This document shows, piece by piece, positions 9,250-18,150 of a DNA stretch of 58,618 bases (positions within the stretch are counted from its first letter, which is position 1; every line of letters begins with the position of its first letter). A model generated the notes under the pieces. The model was not told the origin of the DNA and did no database searches. It was given only the letters and a program-made list of their open reading frames with translations. A program made the position numbers and the translations under genes. The DNA is from Modicisalibacter coralii (GTDB taxonomy: Bacteria; Pseudomonadota; Gammaproteobacteria; Pseudomonadales; Halomonadaceae). Where the stretch lies: the NCBI RefSeq assembly GCF_004117855.1, contig NZ_QWBW01000017.1:62749-121366 (forward strand), in the 5' to 3' direction.

Positions 9250-10299
9250 CTAACCCGATGCCTGATGGATCAACTGGTGCACATAGGCCAGCTTGTCGCG
9301 GATCGCCGGGGTGACCACCTCGGGCACCAGGTCGGTCAGGCCCATCTCGCGGTTGAGTTCGTTGACGCCCAGGCCGACCTGATGGAACGCCGCCAGCATG
9401 CGCGTCAGGCTGGCGTCGTGATCCGCCGCGCTCACCCCCAGATGGTGGGCGGTATCGAGGACCGCGACGATGTCCAGGTAGAAGGCGAAGGTCTCGGCGA
9501 AGTCCTCCCACGGGTGCATGGTGGCGTAGGCGGAGACGTAACGCTGCGCCCAGTCGTCGGGCGGCCCGCTCTCGTAGTAGCGCTCCAGCGCCTCGCCGTA
9601 GGGCGGCGAGTCGTGGTCGCCGAAGACCTCGCGCGAGGCAGCTTCGTCACGCCCCTTGACCAGCAGGTCCCAGTAGTAGTGGCCGATCTCGTGGCGGAAA
9701 TGGCCAATCAACGTGCGATGGGACTCGTGCATGTCGACGCGCAGCCGCTCGCGCTCGACATCGTCGGCTTCCTTGACGTTGATGGTGATGTGCCCCTCGG
9801 CATGGCCGGTGTAGACCTTGTCGGTGCCGGCGGTGCTGCGCCACAGACCGGCGTCCGGCAAGGCATCGGCCATGAACGAGAAGCTCAACGGCGGCTCGAA
9901 GCCCTCCTCGGCGGTGCCGTGGGGCAGCCCCAGCAGGTCGAGGGTATAGAACAGCCGCCGCTTGGCCGCCTCGAGCGCCGCCCAGCGCTCGCGATGCCCC
10001 TCGATCGACAGGTCGGGCACCACATCGTTGTAGCGACAGCAGTCGCACAGGGCGTCCGCCTCGCCGTTGCCGTCGAGCGGTATCATGCGGTTGCAGACGT
10101 CATGCTCGAGATAGTTGAAGCACTTGAGCAGCGCCGCACCGCACTCGGCGTTGGTACAGCGAAAGCCCCCCTCGGCGAGCGGTTCGAGCGCGCTGATGCC
10201 CTGGCACACCGGACACCAGCCCACCTCGCGCTGACAGCTGAGACATCGGGTGTTGTCGAAGAACAGCCGGCTACCGCAGGTGCAGGAATAGGTTCTCAT
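9250..10299 (-). CDS. Putative zinc-binding metallopeptidase (Peptidase_Mx/DUF2248 family)
   Basis: This 349-residue protein starts at the ATG at 10299 (MRTYSCTCGSRLFF). The N-terminus is a zinc-ribbon-like region with paired cysteines (CTCG, CLSC, CPVC, CTNAEC, CDCC). The central HEIGHYYWD is the metal-binding HExxH peptidase motif, and PWEDFAETFAFYLDI downstream probably supplies a third ligand. Family members are often found beside circularly permuted ATP-grasp, alpha-E and transglutaminase genes, so this gene very likely belongs to the 1-6823 cluster and was separated from it by the insert at 6.9-9.2 kb. The substrate is unknown. A longer open frame reaches 10419, but the cysteine-rich family start and distance favour 10299. 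Confidence 0.9.
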   Translation of the reverse strand: MRTYSCTCGSRLFFDNTRCLSCQREVGWCPVCQGISALEPLAEGGFRCTNAECGAALLKCFNYLEHDVCNRMIPLDGNGEADALCDCCRYNDVVPDLSIEGHRERWAALEAAKRRLFYTLDLLGLPHGTAEEGFEPPLSFSFMADALPDAGLWRSTAGTDKVYTGHAEGHITINVKEADDVERERLRVDMHESHRTLIGHFRHEIGHYYWDLLVKGRDEAASREVFGDHDSPPYGEALERYYESGPPDDWAQRYVSAYATMHPWEDFAETFAFYLDIVAVLDTAHHLGVSAADHDASLTRMLAAFHQVGLGVNELNREMGLTDLVPEVVTPAIRDKLAYVHQLIHQASG

Positions 10300-10387
10300 G
10301 CCATGTTCTCCCGAACGTGAGCGCTCCATCGCCCTCTCTGCATAGCCGTTCGCGAGGCGGCTGGCAACCGGTTCGCAGTGTCGCGCG

Positions 10388-11902
10388 TCAGTCGTCGCGC
10401 AGGCTCCGCATATGCCCATCGCGCTCCATGGCCACGTGCCAGCTCAGCGCCTGCTCCAGGCAGTGCGGCGTCTGGCCGCCGCGCCGCAGGGCAGTCTCGA
10501 AGTAGCGTCTCAGCGCCGGGCGATAGGCCGGGTCGGCACAGTGCTCGATGATCAGCGGCGCGCGTTCGCGAGGGGCCAGTCCGCGCAGATCCGCCAGGCC
10601 GTGCTCGGTCACCAGGATGTCGACGTCGTGCTCGGTATGATCGACATGGCTGACGAAGGGCACCAGGCTCGACACGTCGCCGTCCTTGGCCAGCGACTTG
10701 GTGATGAACACCGATAGCTGGGCGTTGCGGGCGAAATCCCCCGAACCGCCGATGCCGTTCATCATCCGCGTGCCGCAGACGTGGGTGGAATTGACGTTGC
10801 CGTAGATATCCGCCTCCAGCGCCGTGTTGATGGCGATCACGCCCAGCCGACGCACGATGCCGGGGTGGTTGGACAGCTCCTGCGGACGCAGGATCAGGCG
10901 GTCGCGATACTTGGCGAGATTGCCCCATACCGAGTCGCCACGCGCCTCGGACAGGGTGATCGAGCACCCCGAGGCGTAATCGAGCTTGCCGGCGTCGAAC
11001 AGCTCGAAGGTCGAATCCTGGAGCACCTCGGAATACATGGTCAGGTGCTCGAAGGGGCCATGGGCCAGGCCGGTGACCACCGCGTTGGCCATGCTGCCGA
11101 TACCCGCCTGCAGCGGCAGCAAAGAGCGGGTCAGCCGACCGGCCTCCACCTCGGCGGTGAAGAACGCCGTCAGGTGATCGGCGATGCGCTGGGTATCGGC
11201 GTCCGGCGGCAGCACGGTGGACGGGCTGTCGCGGCCGTCGGTCACCACGATGGCGGCGATCTTCGCCGGATCGATGGGAATGTAGGGCGTGCCGATCCGC
11301 GAATCCGGCGCCACCACCGGAATCGGCGTGCGATTGGGGCGCATCTGGGGGATGTAGATGTCGTGCAGCCCCTCGAGTTCGGCCGGCGCCGACAGATTGA
11401 GTTCGATGATCACGCGCTTGGCGAGAATCGCGTAACTGGCCGAGTTGCCCACCGAGGTGGTCGGCACGATACCGCCCTCCTCGGTGATCGCCGCCGCCTC
11501 GACCACCGCCACGTCCAGGTCATGGAGCTGATGATTGCGCAGCAGCTCGACGGTCTCCGAGAGGTGCTGATCGATGAACATCACCTCGCCGGCATTGATC
11601 GCGCGACGCAGCGTACCATCGACCTGGAAGGGCATGCGGCGGGTGAGCACGTGGGCCTCGGTCAGCAGCTTGTCGAGATCGTTGCCCAGCGAAGCGCCGG
11701 TCATCAGGGTGATCGACAGCGGATCGCGCTGCGCGCGCTCGGCCAGCGCCCTGGGCACGGCCTTGGCCTCGCCGGCGCGGGTGAAGCCGCTCATGCCCAC
11801 CGTCATGCCGTTCTCGATCAGGGCGGCGGCCTGCTCGGCGCTACGCTCGAGTGACTCCCATCCGGGCAGGCGACAACGGGCCCCGATACTGGTGACGGTC
11901 AT
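10388..11902 (-). CDS. Acetyl-CoA hydrolase/transferase family protein (succinyl-CoA:acetate CoA-transferase type)
   Basis: This 504-residue enzyme belongs to the COG0427 class I CoA-transferases. The GMTVGMSGFTRAGEAK motif near residue 33 and YSEVLQDSTFELFDAG around residue 290 are diagnostic; Glu292 is in the position of the glutamate that carries CoA in succinyl-CoA:acetate CoA-transferases. The C-terminal GIGGSGDFARNA and VTEHGLADLRG motifs are intact. It probably transfers CoA between succinyl-CoA and acetate (or propionate) and so helps handle acetate in the cytoplasm. The ATG at 11902 is preceded by GGAGAG; a longer frame to 12043 lacks homology. The divergent 246-base region upstream contains two GTCGAC hexamers (11942-11947 and 11955-11960) that could be part of an operator. 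Confidence 0.93.
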   Translation of the reverse strand: MTVTSIGARCRLPGWESLERSAEQAAALIENGMTVGMSGFTRAGEAKAVPRALAERAQRDPLSITLMTGASLGNDLDKLLTEAHVLTRRMPFQVDGTLRRAINAGEVMFIDQHLSETVELLRNHQLHDLDVAVVEAAAITEEGGIVPTTSVGNSASYAILAKRVIIELNLSAPAELEGLHDIYIPQMRPNRTPIPVVAPDSRIGTPYIPIDPAKIAAIVVTDGRDSPSTVLPPDADTQRIADHLTAFFTAEVEAGRLTRSLLPLQAGIGSMANAVVTGLAHGPFEHLTMYSEVLQDSTFELFDAGKLDYASGCSITLSEARGDSVWGNLAKYRDRLILRPQELSNHPGIVRRLGVIAINTALEADIYGNVNSTHVCGTRMMNGIGGSGDFARNAQLSVFITKSLAKDGDVSSLVPFVSHVDHTEHDVDILVTEHGLADLRGLAPRERAPLIIEHCADPAYRPALRRYFETALRRGGQTPHCLEQALSWHVAMERDGHMRSLRDD

Positions 11903-12148
11903 GACAGGCTCTCCGGCAATGCAGACAATGATGAGGGCGGGGTCGACGAAGCGTGTCGACAATCGCAGCCCAAGAGGATTGCACGCTAACGAGGGGCTCG
12001 CCAACACCTTCGTCGTAAGACCTTGGTATAGGAAACACGCCATCGGCGGGTCCCTCGCCGCCAGCCGTGTCGGCCATCATTGGCGCCTCCCGTCGCCCCT
12101 GATACCGTTCCCCGATCCTTTCAGGCCGATCACTCAGGAGAGCCGCGC

Positions 12149-12757
12149 ATGGTCGATATCACGCTGACGTCATGCCGGGGCGGCGACATCACCCCCCATC
12201 TCGAGGCGCTCGCGCGCCTGCGCATTCGTGTCTTTCGCGACTTCCCCTATCTCTACGATGGCGATCTCGCCTACGAGGCCGATTACCTGTCGCGCTACGC
12301 CGAGTGCCCGGACAGCCTGTTCGTGCTGGCCTTCGACGGCGACACCCTGGTGGGCGCCGCCACCGGCATGCCGCTCGACGCCGAATGCCAGGCCTTTCGC
12401 CAGCCCTTCGAACGCGCCGGCATCGAGCCCCGCTCGGTCTTCTACTACGGCGAGTCGGTGCTGCTGCCGGCGTACCGGGGACAAGGCATCGGCAAGGCCT
12501 TCATGGCCGAACGCGAGGCACACGCCCGGCACCGGGGCTTTTCCCGGGTCGCCTTCTGCGCCGTCGAGCGCGCGCCGGATCATCCGCACCGACCCGCCGA
12601 CCATCGACCGCTGCACGGCTTCTGGAACGCGCGGGGCTATCGCCGCCAGCCGGCGCTGACCACGACCTTCGCCTGGAAGGACGTCGGCGACGACCGGGAG
12701 ACCGAGAAAACCATGGTATTCTGGCTGCGCGAACTCGAGGACCAGGAGCCGGCATGA
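12149..12757 (+). CDS. GNAT family N-acetyltransferase, coupled to nitrilase
   Basis: This 202-residue GNAT protein has the acetyl-CoA pyrophosphate-binding segment LPAYRGQGIGKAFMAER and a preceding beta strand FYYGESVLL. An AGGAG lies just before the ATG at 12149. The last bases overlap the start of the carbon-nitrogen hydrolase gene (ATGA at 12754-12757), so the pair is translationally coupled. In many bacteria these two domains occur as one fused protein, which supports joint action on the same substrate, possibly acylation followed by amide hydrolysis. The acceptor substrate cannot be read from the sequence. Confidence 0.88.
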   Translation: MVDITLTSCRGGDITPHLEALARLRIRVFRDFPYLYDGDLAYEADYLSRYAECPDSLFVLAFDGDTLVGAATGMPLDAECQAFRQPFERAGIEPRSVFYYGESVLLPAYRGQGIGKAFMAEREAHARHRGFSRVAFCAVERAPDHPHRPADHRPLHGFWNARGYRRQPALTTTFAWKDVGDDRETEKTMVFWLRELEDQEPA

Positions 12758-13689
12758 CCCGCATGATCGACGTCGCCACCGCCCAGTACCCGATCGACGC
12801 CCTGCGCGATTTCGACGAGTTCCGCGCCAAGGCCGAACGCTGGGTGCAGAATGCCGTCAATCACGGCGCCGACCTGCTGGTACTGCCCGAGTACGGCGGC
12901 ATGGAACTCGCCTCGCTGCTGCCCCCGGACGTGCGGGACGATCTGCACGCGCAGCTCGACGCCCTGCAGGCACTGCGCGACGCGGCGATCGCCACCTGGC
13001 GCGCGCTGGTCGAGCGCCATGGTGTGACGCTGCTGGCCCCGTCGATGCCCTGGCGGGTCGCGCCGGGCCGCTACGTCAATCGCGCCTGGTTGCTCGCCCC
13101 GGGTCACGCCGACTTCCAGGACAAGCAGATCATGACCCGCTTCGAGCGCGGCCCCTGGGGTATCTCGCCGGGCGACCCCGACACCGATGGCGCTCTCAAG
13201 GTCTTCGATACGCCGGTGGGTCGCCTCGGCGTGCTGATCTGCTACGACAGCGAATTCCCGCTCCTTGCCCGGAGCCTCGTCGAGGCCGGCGCGGAACTCT
13301 TGCTGGTGCCCAGTTGTACCGACACCGAGGCCGGCTATCACCGGGTTCGCTGGTGCGCCCAGGCACGCGCCATCGAGCAGCAGGTCGCGGTGATCCATTC
13401 GCCCACCAACGGCGAGGCCCTGTGGTCGCCGGCGGTGGACGTCAACGTCGGTCGCGCCGCCGTCTACACCCCCTGCGATCAGGGTTTCCCGCCGGACGGC
13501 GTGCTCACCCGCGCCCACGACGACACCCCCGGCTGGCAGTTCGCCCGGCTGGACCTCGACGCCATCGCCGCCCTGCGCGAGTCCGGGCAGGTCGACAACC
13601 ACAACGACTGGCGGCATCAGCGCCAGCGGCTGCAACCCGCCAGGGTGTCGCTGCGCCAGGCCCGGGCCGGCGCTGCCCGACAGGAGTGA
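12754..13689 (+). CDS. Carbon-nitrogen hydrolase (nitrilase superfamily)
   Basis: This 311-residue amidohydrolase shows the nitrilase-superfamily catalytic residues: Glu46 in LPEYGGM, Lys124 in QDKQIMTRFE and Cys163 in ICYDSEFP. It hydrolyses an amide or related C-N bond in a small molecule; the specific substrate is unknown. It starts within the GNAT stop codon (4-base overlap). Its reading frame remains open upstream through most of the GNAT gene, to about 12172, but the codons there show no family similarity. A clear intrinsic terminator follows directly at 13692-13711, closing the two-gene operon. Confidence 0.92.
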   Translation: MTRMIDVATAQYPIDALRDFDEFRAKAERWVQNAVNHGADLLVLPEYGGMELASLLPPDVRDDLHAQLDALQALRDAAIATWRALVERHGVTLLAPSMPWRVAPGRYVNRAWLLAPGHADFQDKQIMTRFERGPWGISPGDPDTDGALKVFDTPVGRLGVLICYDSEFPLLARSLVEAGAELLLVPSCTDTEAGYHRVRWCAQARAIEQQVAVIHSPTNGEALWSPAVDVNVGRAAVYTPCDQGFPPDGVLTRAHDDTPGWQFARLDLDAIAALRESGQVDNHNDWRHQRQRLQPARVSLRQARAGAARQE

Positions 13690-13691
13690 CC

Positions 13692-13711
13692 AAGCCCCTG
13701 CCGGGGCTTTT
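13692..13711 (+). terminator. Intrinsic terminator after nitrilase gene
   Basis: A 7-bp perfect stem, AAGCCCC and GGGGCTT, encloses a TGCC loop and runs into TTTT, 3 bases after the hydrolase stop. It overlaps the start of the predicted proS promoter. Confidence 0.8.
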
Positions 13712-13738
13712 GCCGCGCGCAGGGCAACCCCGTACAAT
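13710..13738 (+). promoter_or_regulatory. Predicted sigma-70 promoter of proS
   Basis: A TTGCCG -35 hexamer (13710-13715) and a TACAAT -10 hexamer (13733-13738) are separated by 17 bases, upstream of the proS start at 13795. The match is good and its place between a terminator and a housekeeping gene supports it. Confidence 0.6.
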
Positions 13739-13794
13739 GCCACGAATCGCCGATTCAGGCCCCTCAACGAGTCACTGAAGGAAACGCCGGACCC

Positions 13795-15516
13795 ATGCGC
13801 GCCAGTCAACTCTTGATCGCCACCCTCAAGGAAGTCCCCGCCGACGCCGAAGTCGTCAGCCATCAGTTGATGCTGCGCGCCGGGATGATCCGCCGTCTCA
13901 CGTCGGGGCTCTACACCTGGTTGCCGATCGGACTGCGCACCCTGCGCAAGGTCGAACGCATCGTGCGCGAGGAGATGGACCGTGCCGGCGCCCAGGAAAT
14001 ACTCATGCCGGCCGTGCAGCCGGCCGAGCTGTGGCAGGAGTCCGGCCGCTGGGAGCAGTACGGGCCCGAACTGCTGCGCCTCAAGGATCGTCACGATCGC
14101 GATTACTGCGTCGGCCCCACCCATGAAGAAGTGATCACCGATCTGGTGCGTCGTGAGCTGTCGAGCTACAAGCAGCTGCCGAGCAACTTCTATCAGATCC
14201 AGACCAAGTTCCGCGACGAGATCCGCCCGCGCTTCGGGGTGATGCGCTCGCGGGAATTCATCATGAAGGATGCCTATTCCTTCCACGCCGACGAGGCGTC
14301 GCTGAAGGCGGGCTATCAGGTGATGTACGACGCCTATGTGCGCATCTTCACGCGCCTGGGCCTGGACTTCCGCCCGGTGATCGCCGACAACGGCTCGATC
14401 GGCGGCACCGGTTCCCACGAGTTCCACGTGCTGGCCGATTCCGGCGAGGACGACATCATCTTCTCCAGCGAGTCCGACTACGCCGCCAACATGGAGAAGG
14501 CCGAGGCCCTGCCCGCCCCGCTCGGCGAGACGCCGGAGCGCCCGGCGCCGCAGGAGGAACTGCGCCTGGTCGACACGCCTCATGCGCGGACCATTGCCAC
14601 CCTGGTCGAAGAGCACGGACTGCCGATCGAGAAGACCATCAAGACGCTGATGGTGCATGCCGCCGACGGCGGATTGATCGCCCTGCTGGTTCGCGGCGAC
14701 CACGAACTCAACGAGGTCAAGGCCGAGAACCTGCCCGAGGTCGCCACCCCGCTGACCATGGCCAACGAAGACGAGATTCGCGCCGTGGTCGGCGCCGGCC
14801 CCGGCTCGCTGGGGCCGGTGAACCTGGACATGCCGGTCGTCATCGACCGCAGCGTGGCGCTGATGAGCGATTTCGGCGCCGGTGCCAACATCGACGGCAA
14901 GCATTACTTCGGCATCAACTGGGAGCGTGACGTCACCCTGCCCAGGGTCGCCGACCTGCGCAACGTGGTCGAGGGCGACCCGTCGCCGGACGGCAAGGGC
15001 ACGCTTTCGATCAAGCGCGGCATCGAGGTCGGCCACGTCTTCCAGCTCGGCACCAAGTACTCCGACGCCATGAATGCCACCGTGCTCGACGAAAACGGCA
15101 AGCCGGCCACGCTGTGGATGGGCTGCTACGGCATCGGCATCACGCGGATCGTCGCCGCGGCGATCGAGCAGAACCACGACGCCGCCGGGATCATCTGGCC
15201 CGATGCCATCGCCCCGTTCCAGGTGATGCTGGTGCCGATGAACGCCCACAAGTCGCAGCGCGTACGCGACACCGCCGAACGGCTCTACGAGACGCTGCGT
15301 GACCAGGGCTTCGACGTGCTGCTCGACGACCGCGATACCCGCCCGGGGGTCAAGTTCAACGACCAGGAACTGATCGGCATCCCCCATCGCATCGTCATCG
15401 GCGACCGCGGCCTCGACAACGGCGAGCTGGAGTACAAGGGGCGTCGCGACACCGACAACACCATGATTCCCGCCGACAGCGTCGCCGACTTCCTGCGTGA
15501 GCGGCTCGCGGGCTGA
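13795..15516 (+). CDS. proS: Prolyl-tRNA synthetase
   Basis: This 573-residue class II aminoacyl-tRNA synthetase of the bacterial ProS type attaches proline to tRNA-Pro. The start [20 protein letters not shown] is the family N-terminus. Motif 2 is seen in [19 protein letters not shown], and an editing (INS) domain of about 150-180 residues sits between motifs 2 and 3, including the [11 protein letters not shown] strand. The C-terminal anticodon-binding domain contains [17 protein letters not shown]. Length agrees with E. coli ProS (572). It has its own predicted promoter and follows a terminator, so it is the first gene of its transcript. The following lytic transglycosylase frame overlaps its end by 20 bases. 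Confidence 0.98.
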   Translation: MRASQLLIATLKEVPADAEVVSHQLMLRAGMIRRLTSGLYTWLPIGLRTLRKVERIVREEMDRAGAQEILMPAVQPAELWQESGRWEQYGPELLRLKDRHDRDYCVGPTHEEVITDLVRRELSSYKQLPSNFYQIQTKFRDEIRPRFGVMRSREFIMKDAYSFHADEASLKAGYQVMYDAYVRIFTRLGLDFRPVIADNGSIGGTGSHEFHVLADSGEDDIIFSSESDYAANMEKAEALPAPLGETPERPAPQEELRLVDTPHARTIATLVEEHGLPIEKTIKTLMVHAADGGLIALLVRGDHELNEVKAENLPEVATPLTMANEDEIRAVVGAGPGSLGPVNLDMPVVIDRSVALMSDFGAGANIDGKHYFGINWERDVTLPRVADLRNVVEGDPSPDGKGTLSIKRGIEVGHVFQLGTKYSDAMNATVLDENGKPATLWMGCYGIGITRIVAAAIEQNHDAAGIIWPDAIAPFQVMLVPMNAHKSQRVRDTAERLYETLRDQGFDVLLDDRDTRPGVKFNDQELIGIPHRIVIGDRGLDNGELEYKGRRDTDNTMIPADSVADFLRERLAG

Positions 15517-16117
15517 CCGTGCCCGGCGGCGGCACCGGGCGTTACGAGGGGTGGCAGCCGGTCTCGCGTTGTGCCCCGCCCTCGCCCTGGCCGCCGCCAA
15601 TGTTCCGGCGCAGGTCCCCGGGACGTTGCTCGATACCCTGGAAAGCGTGACCCATGCCCGCGGCACTCAGGCCGATGCCGCGACCTCGGCCTGGATCGCC
15701 ACCATGCAGGCGCGTCTGGCGCCGCGGCTGGGCGATCCCCGGGCACGCCGTCGTCTGTTGGCGCGCATCCATGCCGAAGCCCGACTGGCCGGCCTGAGCC
15801 CGGAAATCGTGCTGGCGGTGATTCAGGTCGAGAGCGGCTTTCGCCGCGACGCCGAATCGAGCGCCGGTGCCCAGGGCCTGATGCAGGTGATGCCGTTCTG
15901 GAAACGTGTCATCGGCCGGCGCGACGACGATCTCTTCGACCCCGTCACGAACCTGCGCTACGGCTGCACGATCCTCGGTTACTACCTGCGGCTCGAAAGC
16001 GGCGATCTGACCCGGGCCCTGGCCCGCTACAACGGCAGTCTGGGCGAGACCGGCTACCCGGAACGGGTGTTGCGGGCCTGGCAGACACGCTGGTGGCTGG
16101 CCGCGACGCTCGAATGA
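15497..16117 (+). CDS. Lytic transglycosylase (SLT domain), exported
   Basis: This 206-residue protein has an arginine-rich N-terminus followed by a hydrophobic stretch ending ALALAAA (residues 18-34), a signal peptide. The transglycosylase domain contains the catalytic Glu112 in IQVESGF, followed by [13 protein letters not shown] and [13 protein letters not shown]. It cleaves peptidoglycan glycan strands in the periplasm, forming 1,6-anhydromuramyl ends, the products that AmpG imports. The GTG start at 15497 lies inside the proS end, so a later start (GTG near 15551) cannot be excluded, but that would remove the charged n-region. The domain is small, with little beyond the SLT fold. Confidence 0.9.
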   Translation: MSGSRADRARRRHRALRGVAAGLALCPALALAAANVPAQVPGTLLDTLESVTHARGTQADAATSAWIATMQARLAPRLGDPRARRRLLARIHAEARLAGLSPEIVLAVIQVESGFRRDAESSAGAQGLMQVMPFWKRVIGRRDDDLFDPVTNLRYGCTILGYYLRLESGDLTRALARYNGSLGETGYPERVLRAWQTRWWLAATLE

Positions 16118-16240
16118 GCGACTTGACGAAACCGGGATAATGGCTCAGAAATCGATAAGGATCCCAGCAATTCTCCGTTGCCAACGCCATGCCCCCCGTT
16201 CGATGTTCGCTCCCCGCCCGCCCGCACAGGACTCCCCCGC

Positions 16241-17722
16241 GTGATCGCCACCCTTCGCCGTTGCCTCGGTCTCGTCATCTTCAGCCTGGCGCTGGTGGCC
16301 AGTCGTGCCGCGGAGCGTCTGTTGCGCGGCTCTTCGCCATGCTTTCCACGGCAAACCTTCTCGAGCCGACTTTACAGCCGCGTCAACGGCCTTCAGGCCA
16401 ACCTGTTGACCTGGCAGGCCCGCCTGCAGCCGCATGACGTCGATCCGCTGACGGGGATCGGCACCTGCCAGGCCGCGCTGGCGGAAATCGACCGGCTGAT
16501 CGAGCGCGGTAAGCCCTTTTCGCTGGCGAGCATGAGCATCGACAACATCAAGGCGATCAACGAGCGCCTGGGGCATGCGGTGGGCGATCAGTTGCTGGTG
16601 TCGCTGGCGCGACGCCTGATGCGTCTGGAGATCCACCGCGGCCGCGTCTACCGCCTGGGGGGCGACGAGTTCCTGATACTCGCCGCCCCACCGGCCGCCG
16701 GCGAGTGCTTCGACGAGCGTCTGCGCGAACGGCTCTGCCAGCCGCTCGAGCTCGACGGCACCTCGTTGATCCCGTCGCTGTCGCTGGCCGGTCTGCGCTA
16801 TCCCGAGAATGGTCAGGACGCGCGTCGCCTGCTGCGCCGTTCGCGGATCGCCCTGGCCCACGCCCGCCAGGCCCACGACGGTTACCACGCCTACGAAAGC
16901 CGGCTCGACCATCACCACGAGCGCGAACGTCAATTGCTGCGCGACATGGTCCTCGCCGTCCGTGAGCAGCAGTTGAGGATCGTCTACCAGCCCAAGATCC
17001 GCATCGCCGATGGCAGCGTGGTGGGTTTCGAGGCACTGATGCAGTGGCAGCATCCCGATCTGGGCCTGCTGCAGGCCGACGAATTCCTGCCGCTGGCGGT
17101 GGACTCCGGTCACATGGCGCTGCTGGGCGACTGGATGCTTCAGCACGTGATCGCCCAGATGGCGGTCTGGGTGCACGCGCGGCACCCCCAGCACGTTGCC
17201 GTCAACCTGTCCGCCGTGGACCTCGAGGACGCCCATCTCGGTCAGCGCATTACCGGCTGGCTCGAGGCACACGGCGTGGATCCGCGGCTGTTGATGCTCG
17301 AGATCACCGAGCAGTCGATGATGCGCGAACCGACGCTGGCCGCGCGCCTGCTCGCCGAACTGCGCGACCTGGGGATCCGGGTGGCCATCGACGATTTCGG
17401 CACCGGCTACTCGTCGCTGGCCCAGCTGCGCCGGTTGCCGCTGGACGTGCTCAAGATCGACAAGTCCTTCGTCCTCGAACTGCCCGCGCAGCCGGAGGAT
17501 GCGCTGATCGTCAACGCCAGCATCGCGCTGGCCCACAGCTTCGGCCTGGAGGTGATCGCCGAGGGGGTCGAGACCCCTCAGCACCTGCGTCTGCTCGCCG
17601 AGGCGGGCTGCGACCAGGCCCAGGGCTACCTGATCTCTCACGCTCTCGACGCCGACGAGGTCCCCGCCTGGCTGGAAGCCTATCGACGCCGGCCCCTGAA
17701 CGCCTTGCGCGGCGTGAACTGA
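16241..17722 (+). CDS. GGDEF-EAL domain protein (cyclic di-GMP turnover)
   Basis: This 493-residue protein has one probable membrane segment at the N-terminus (about residues 8-22), then a GGDEF domain starting DPLTGIG with an intact GGDEF at 140-144 and an EAL domain with intact EAL at 264-266 in FEALMQW. DDFGTGYSSL and KIDKSFV, which carry metal-binding and catalytic residues, are present, as is EGVET. Both activities could therefore be functional; the phosphodiesterase motifs are the better preserved. No sensory domain separates the membrane segment from GGDEF. The GTG at 16241 with AGGA nine bases upstream was preferred over a TTG at 16178. It probably tunes motility or biofilm formation. 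Confidence 0.9.
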   Translation: MIATLRRCLGLVIFSLALVASRAAERLLRGSSPCFPRQTFSSRLYSRVNGLQANLLTWQARLQPHDVDPLTGIGTCQAALAEIDRLIERGKPFSLASMSIDNIKAINERLGHAVGDQLLVSLARRLMRLEIHRGRVYRLGGDEFLILAAPPAAGECFDERLRERLCQPLELDGTSLIPSLSLAGLRYPENGQDARRLLRRSRIALAHARQAHDGYHAYESRLDHHHERERQLLRDMVLAVREQQLRIVYQPKIRIADGSVVGFEALMQWQHPDLGLLQADEFLPLAVDSGHMALLGDWMLQHVIAQMAVWVHARHPQHVAVNLSAVDLEDAHLGQRITGWLEAHGVDPRLLMLEITEQSMMREPTLAARLLAELRDLGIRVAIDDFGTGYSSLAQLRRLPLDVLKIDKSFVLELPAQPEDALIVNASIALAHSFGLEVIAEGVETPQHLRLLAEAGCDQAQGYLISHALDADEVPAWLEAYRRRPLNALRGVN

Positions 17723-17788
17723 GCGCTCGGTGGAACCGCCGACATCCTCCGGGGTCAAAGCGCTTACAGTCATGGAAGGAAGAGCCGC

Positions 17789-17986
17789 ATGCTTTCGGAC
17801 GCGATCGAGATCAGGAAGATCACCACGGGCGAGACGACACGCTACGAAGTCTACGACAGCGACACCGGCACCAGCCTGGGCCTCTTCGAGAGCCGGGAAC
17901 GTGCCGAGACCGAGCGACACCACCTCCAGCAATCCGCACGGGCGCTGCACATCCGCAGCAGACACGACGACACCGACACGGGCTGA
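17789..17986 (+). CDS. Small hypothetical protein, 65 residues
   Basis: A good ribosome binding site (GGAAGGAAGAG) precedes the ATG at 17789. The product MLSDAIEIRKITTGETTRY... is acidic at its end and has alternating beta-type and charged helical segments (YEVYDSDTGTSLGLF, then SRERAETERHHLQQ). I recognise no family. It stands alone between the GGDEF-EAL gene and a predicted minus-strand small RNA whose terminator begins 39 bases downstream. Codon use is like that of neighbouring genes, which supports it being real. Confidence 0.6.
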   Translation: MLSDAIEIRKITTGETTRYEVYDSDTGTSLGLFESRERAETERHHLQQSARALHIRSRHDDTDTG

Positions 17987-18024
17987 GCCGTCGGGGGATC
18001 GGGAAGCGCGGATGGCACCGATAT

Positions 18025-18050
18025 AAAAAAGCCGGCCCCTGAGGACCGGC
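18025..18050 (-). terminator. Intrinsic terminator of the predicted small RNA
   Basis: On the minus strand an 8-bp stem (GCCGGTCC with GGGCCGGC, one G-U pair) and a TCAG loop are followed by six T residues. No plus-strand T-run follows, so it terminates leftward transcription. It could also end slyD-rfaH readthrough. Confidence 0.85.
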
Positions 18051-18144
18051 ACATGGGGCAAATGCCCCTCCCTGACGACATCGTTCGATCCTGAACGACC
18101 GGTGAGAGCGGTTTGCCCCGCCGGTCGCTCATGAGCGATCCGAT
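18025..18144 (-). ncRNA. Predicted FNR/Anr-dependent small RNA, about 120 nt
   Basis: Between the 65-residue gene and the slyD-like gene, the minus strand carries a complete small transcription unit without an annotated gene. It has an FNR-type box and -10 element, a predicted start at 18144, a body of several perfect stems and a strong intrinsic terminator ending at 18025. Stems include a 14-bp palindrome at 18125-18138 (TCGCT, loop CATG, AGCGA) and a 6-bp stem with an AGGATC loop at 18081-18098. A further stem, GGGGC with GCCCC, precedes the terminator. Length and architecture recall E. coli FnrS, but I see no sequence identity with it. An open frame across the region has no coding features. 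The call rests on promoter geometry and terminator. Confidence 0.55.
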
Positions 18145-18150
18145 GTCCTC

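Noticed and set aside
12172-12757. A fused GNAT-nitrilase reading frame
   Set aside because: The GNAT motifs are in another frame; the upstream part of the nitrilase frame is an Arg-rich shadow. The genes are separate and overlap by 4 bases.
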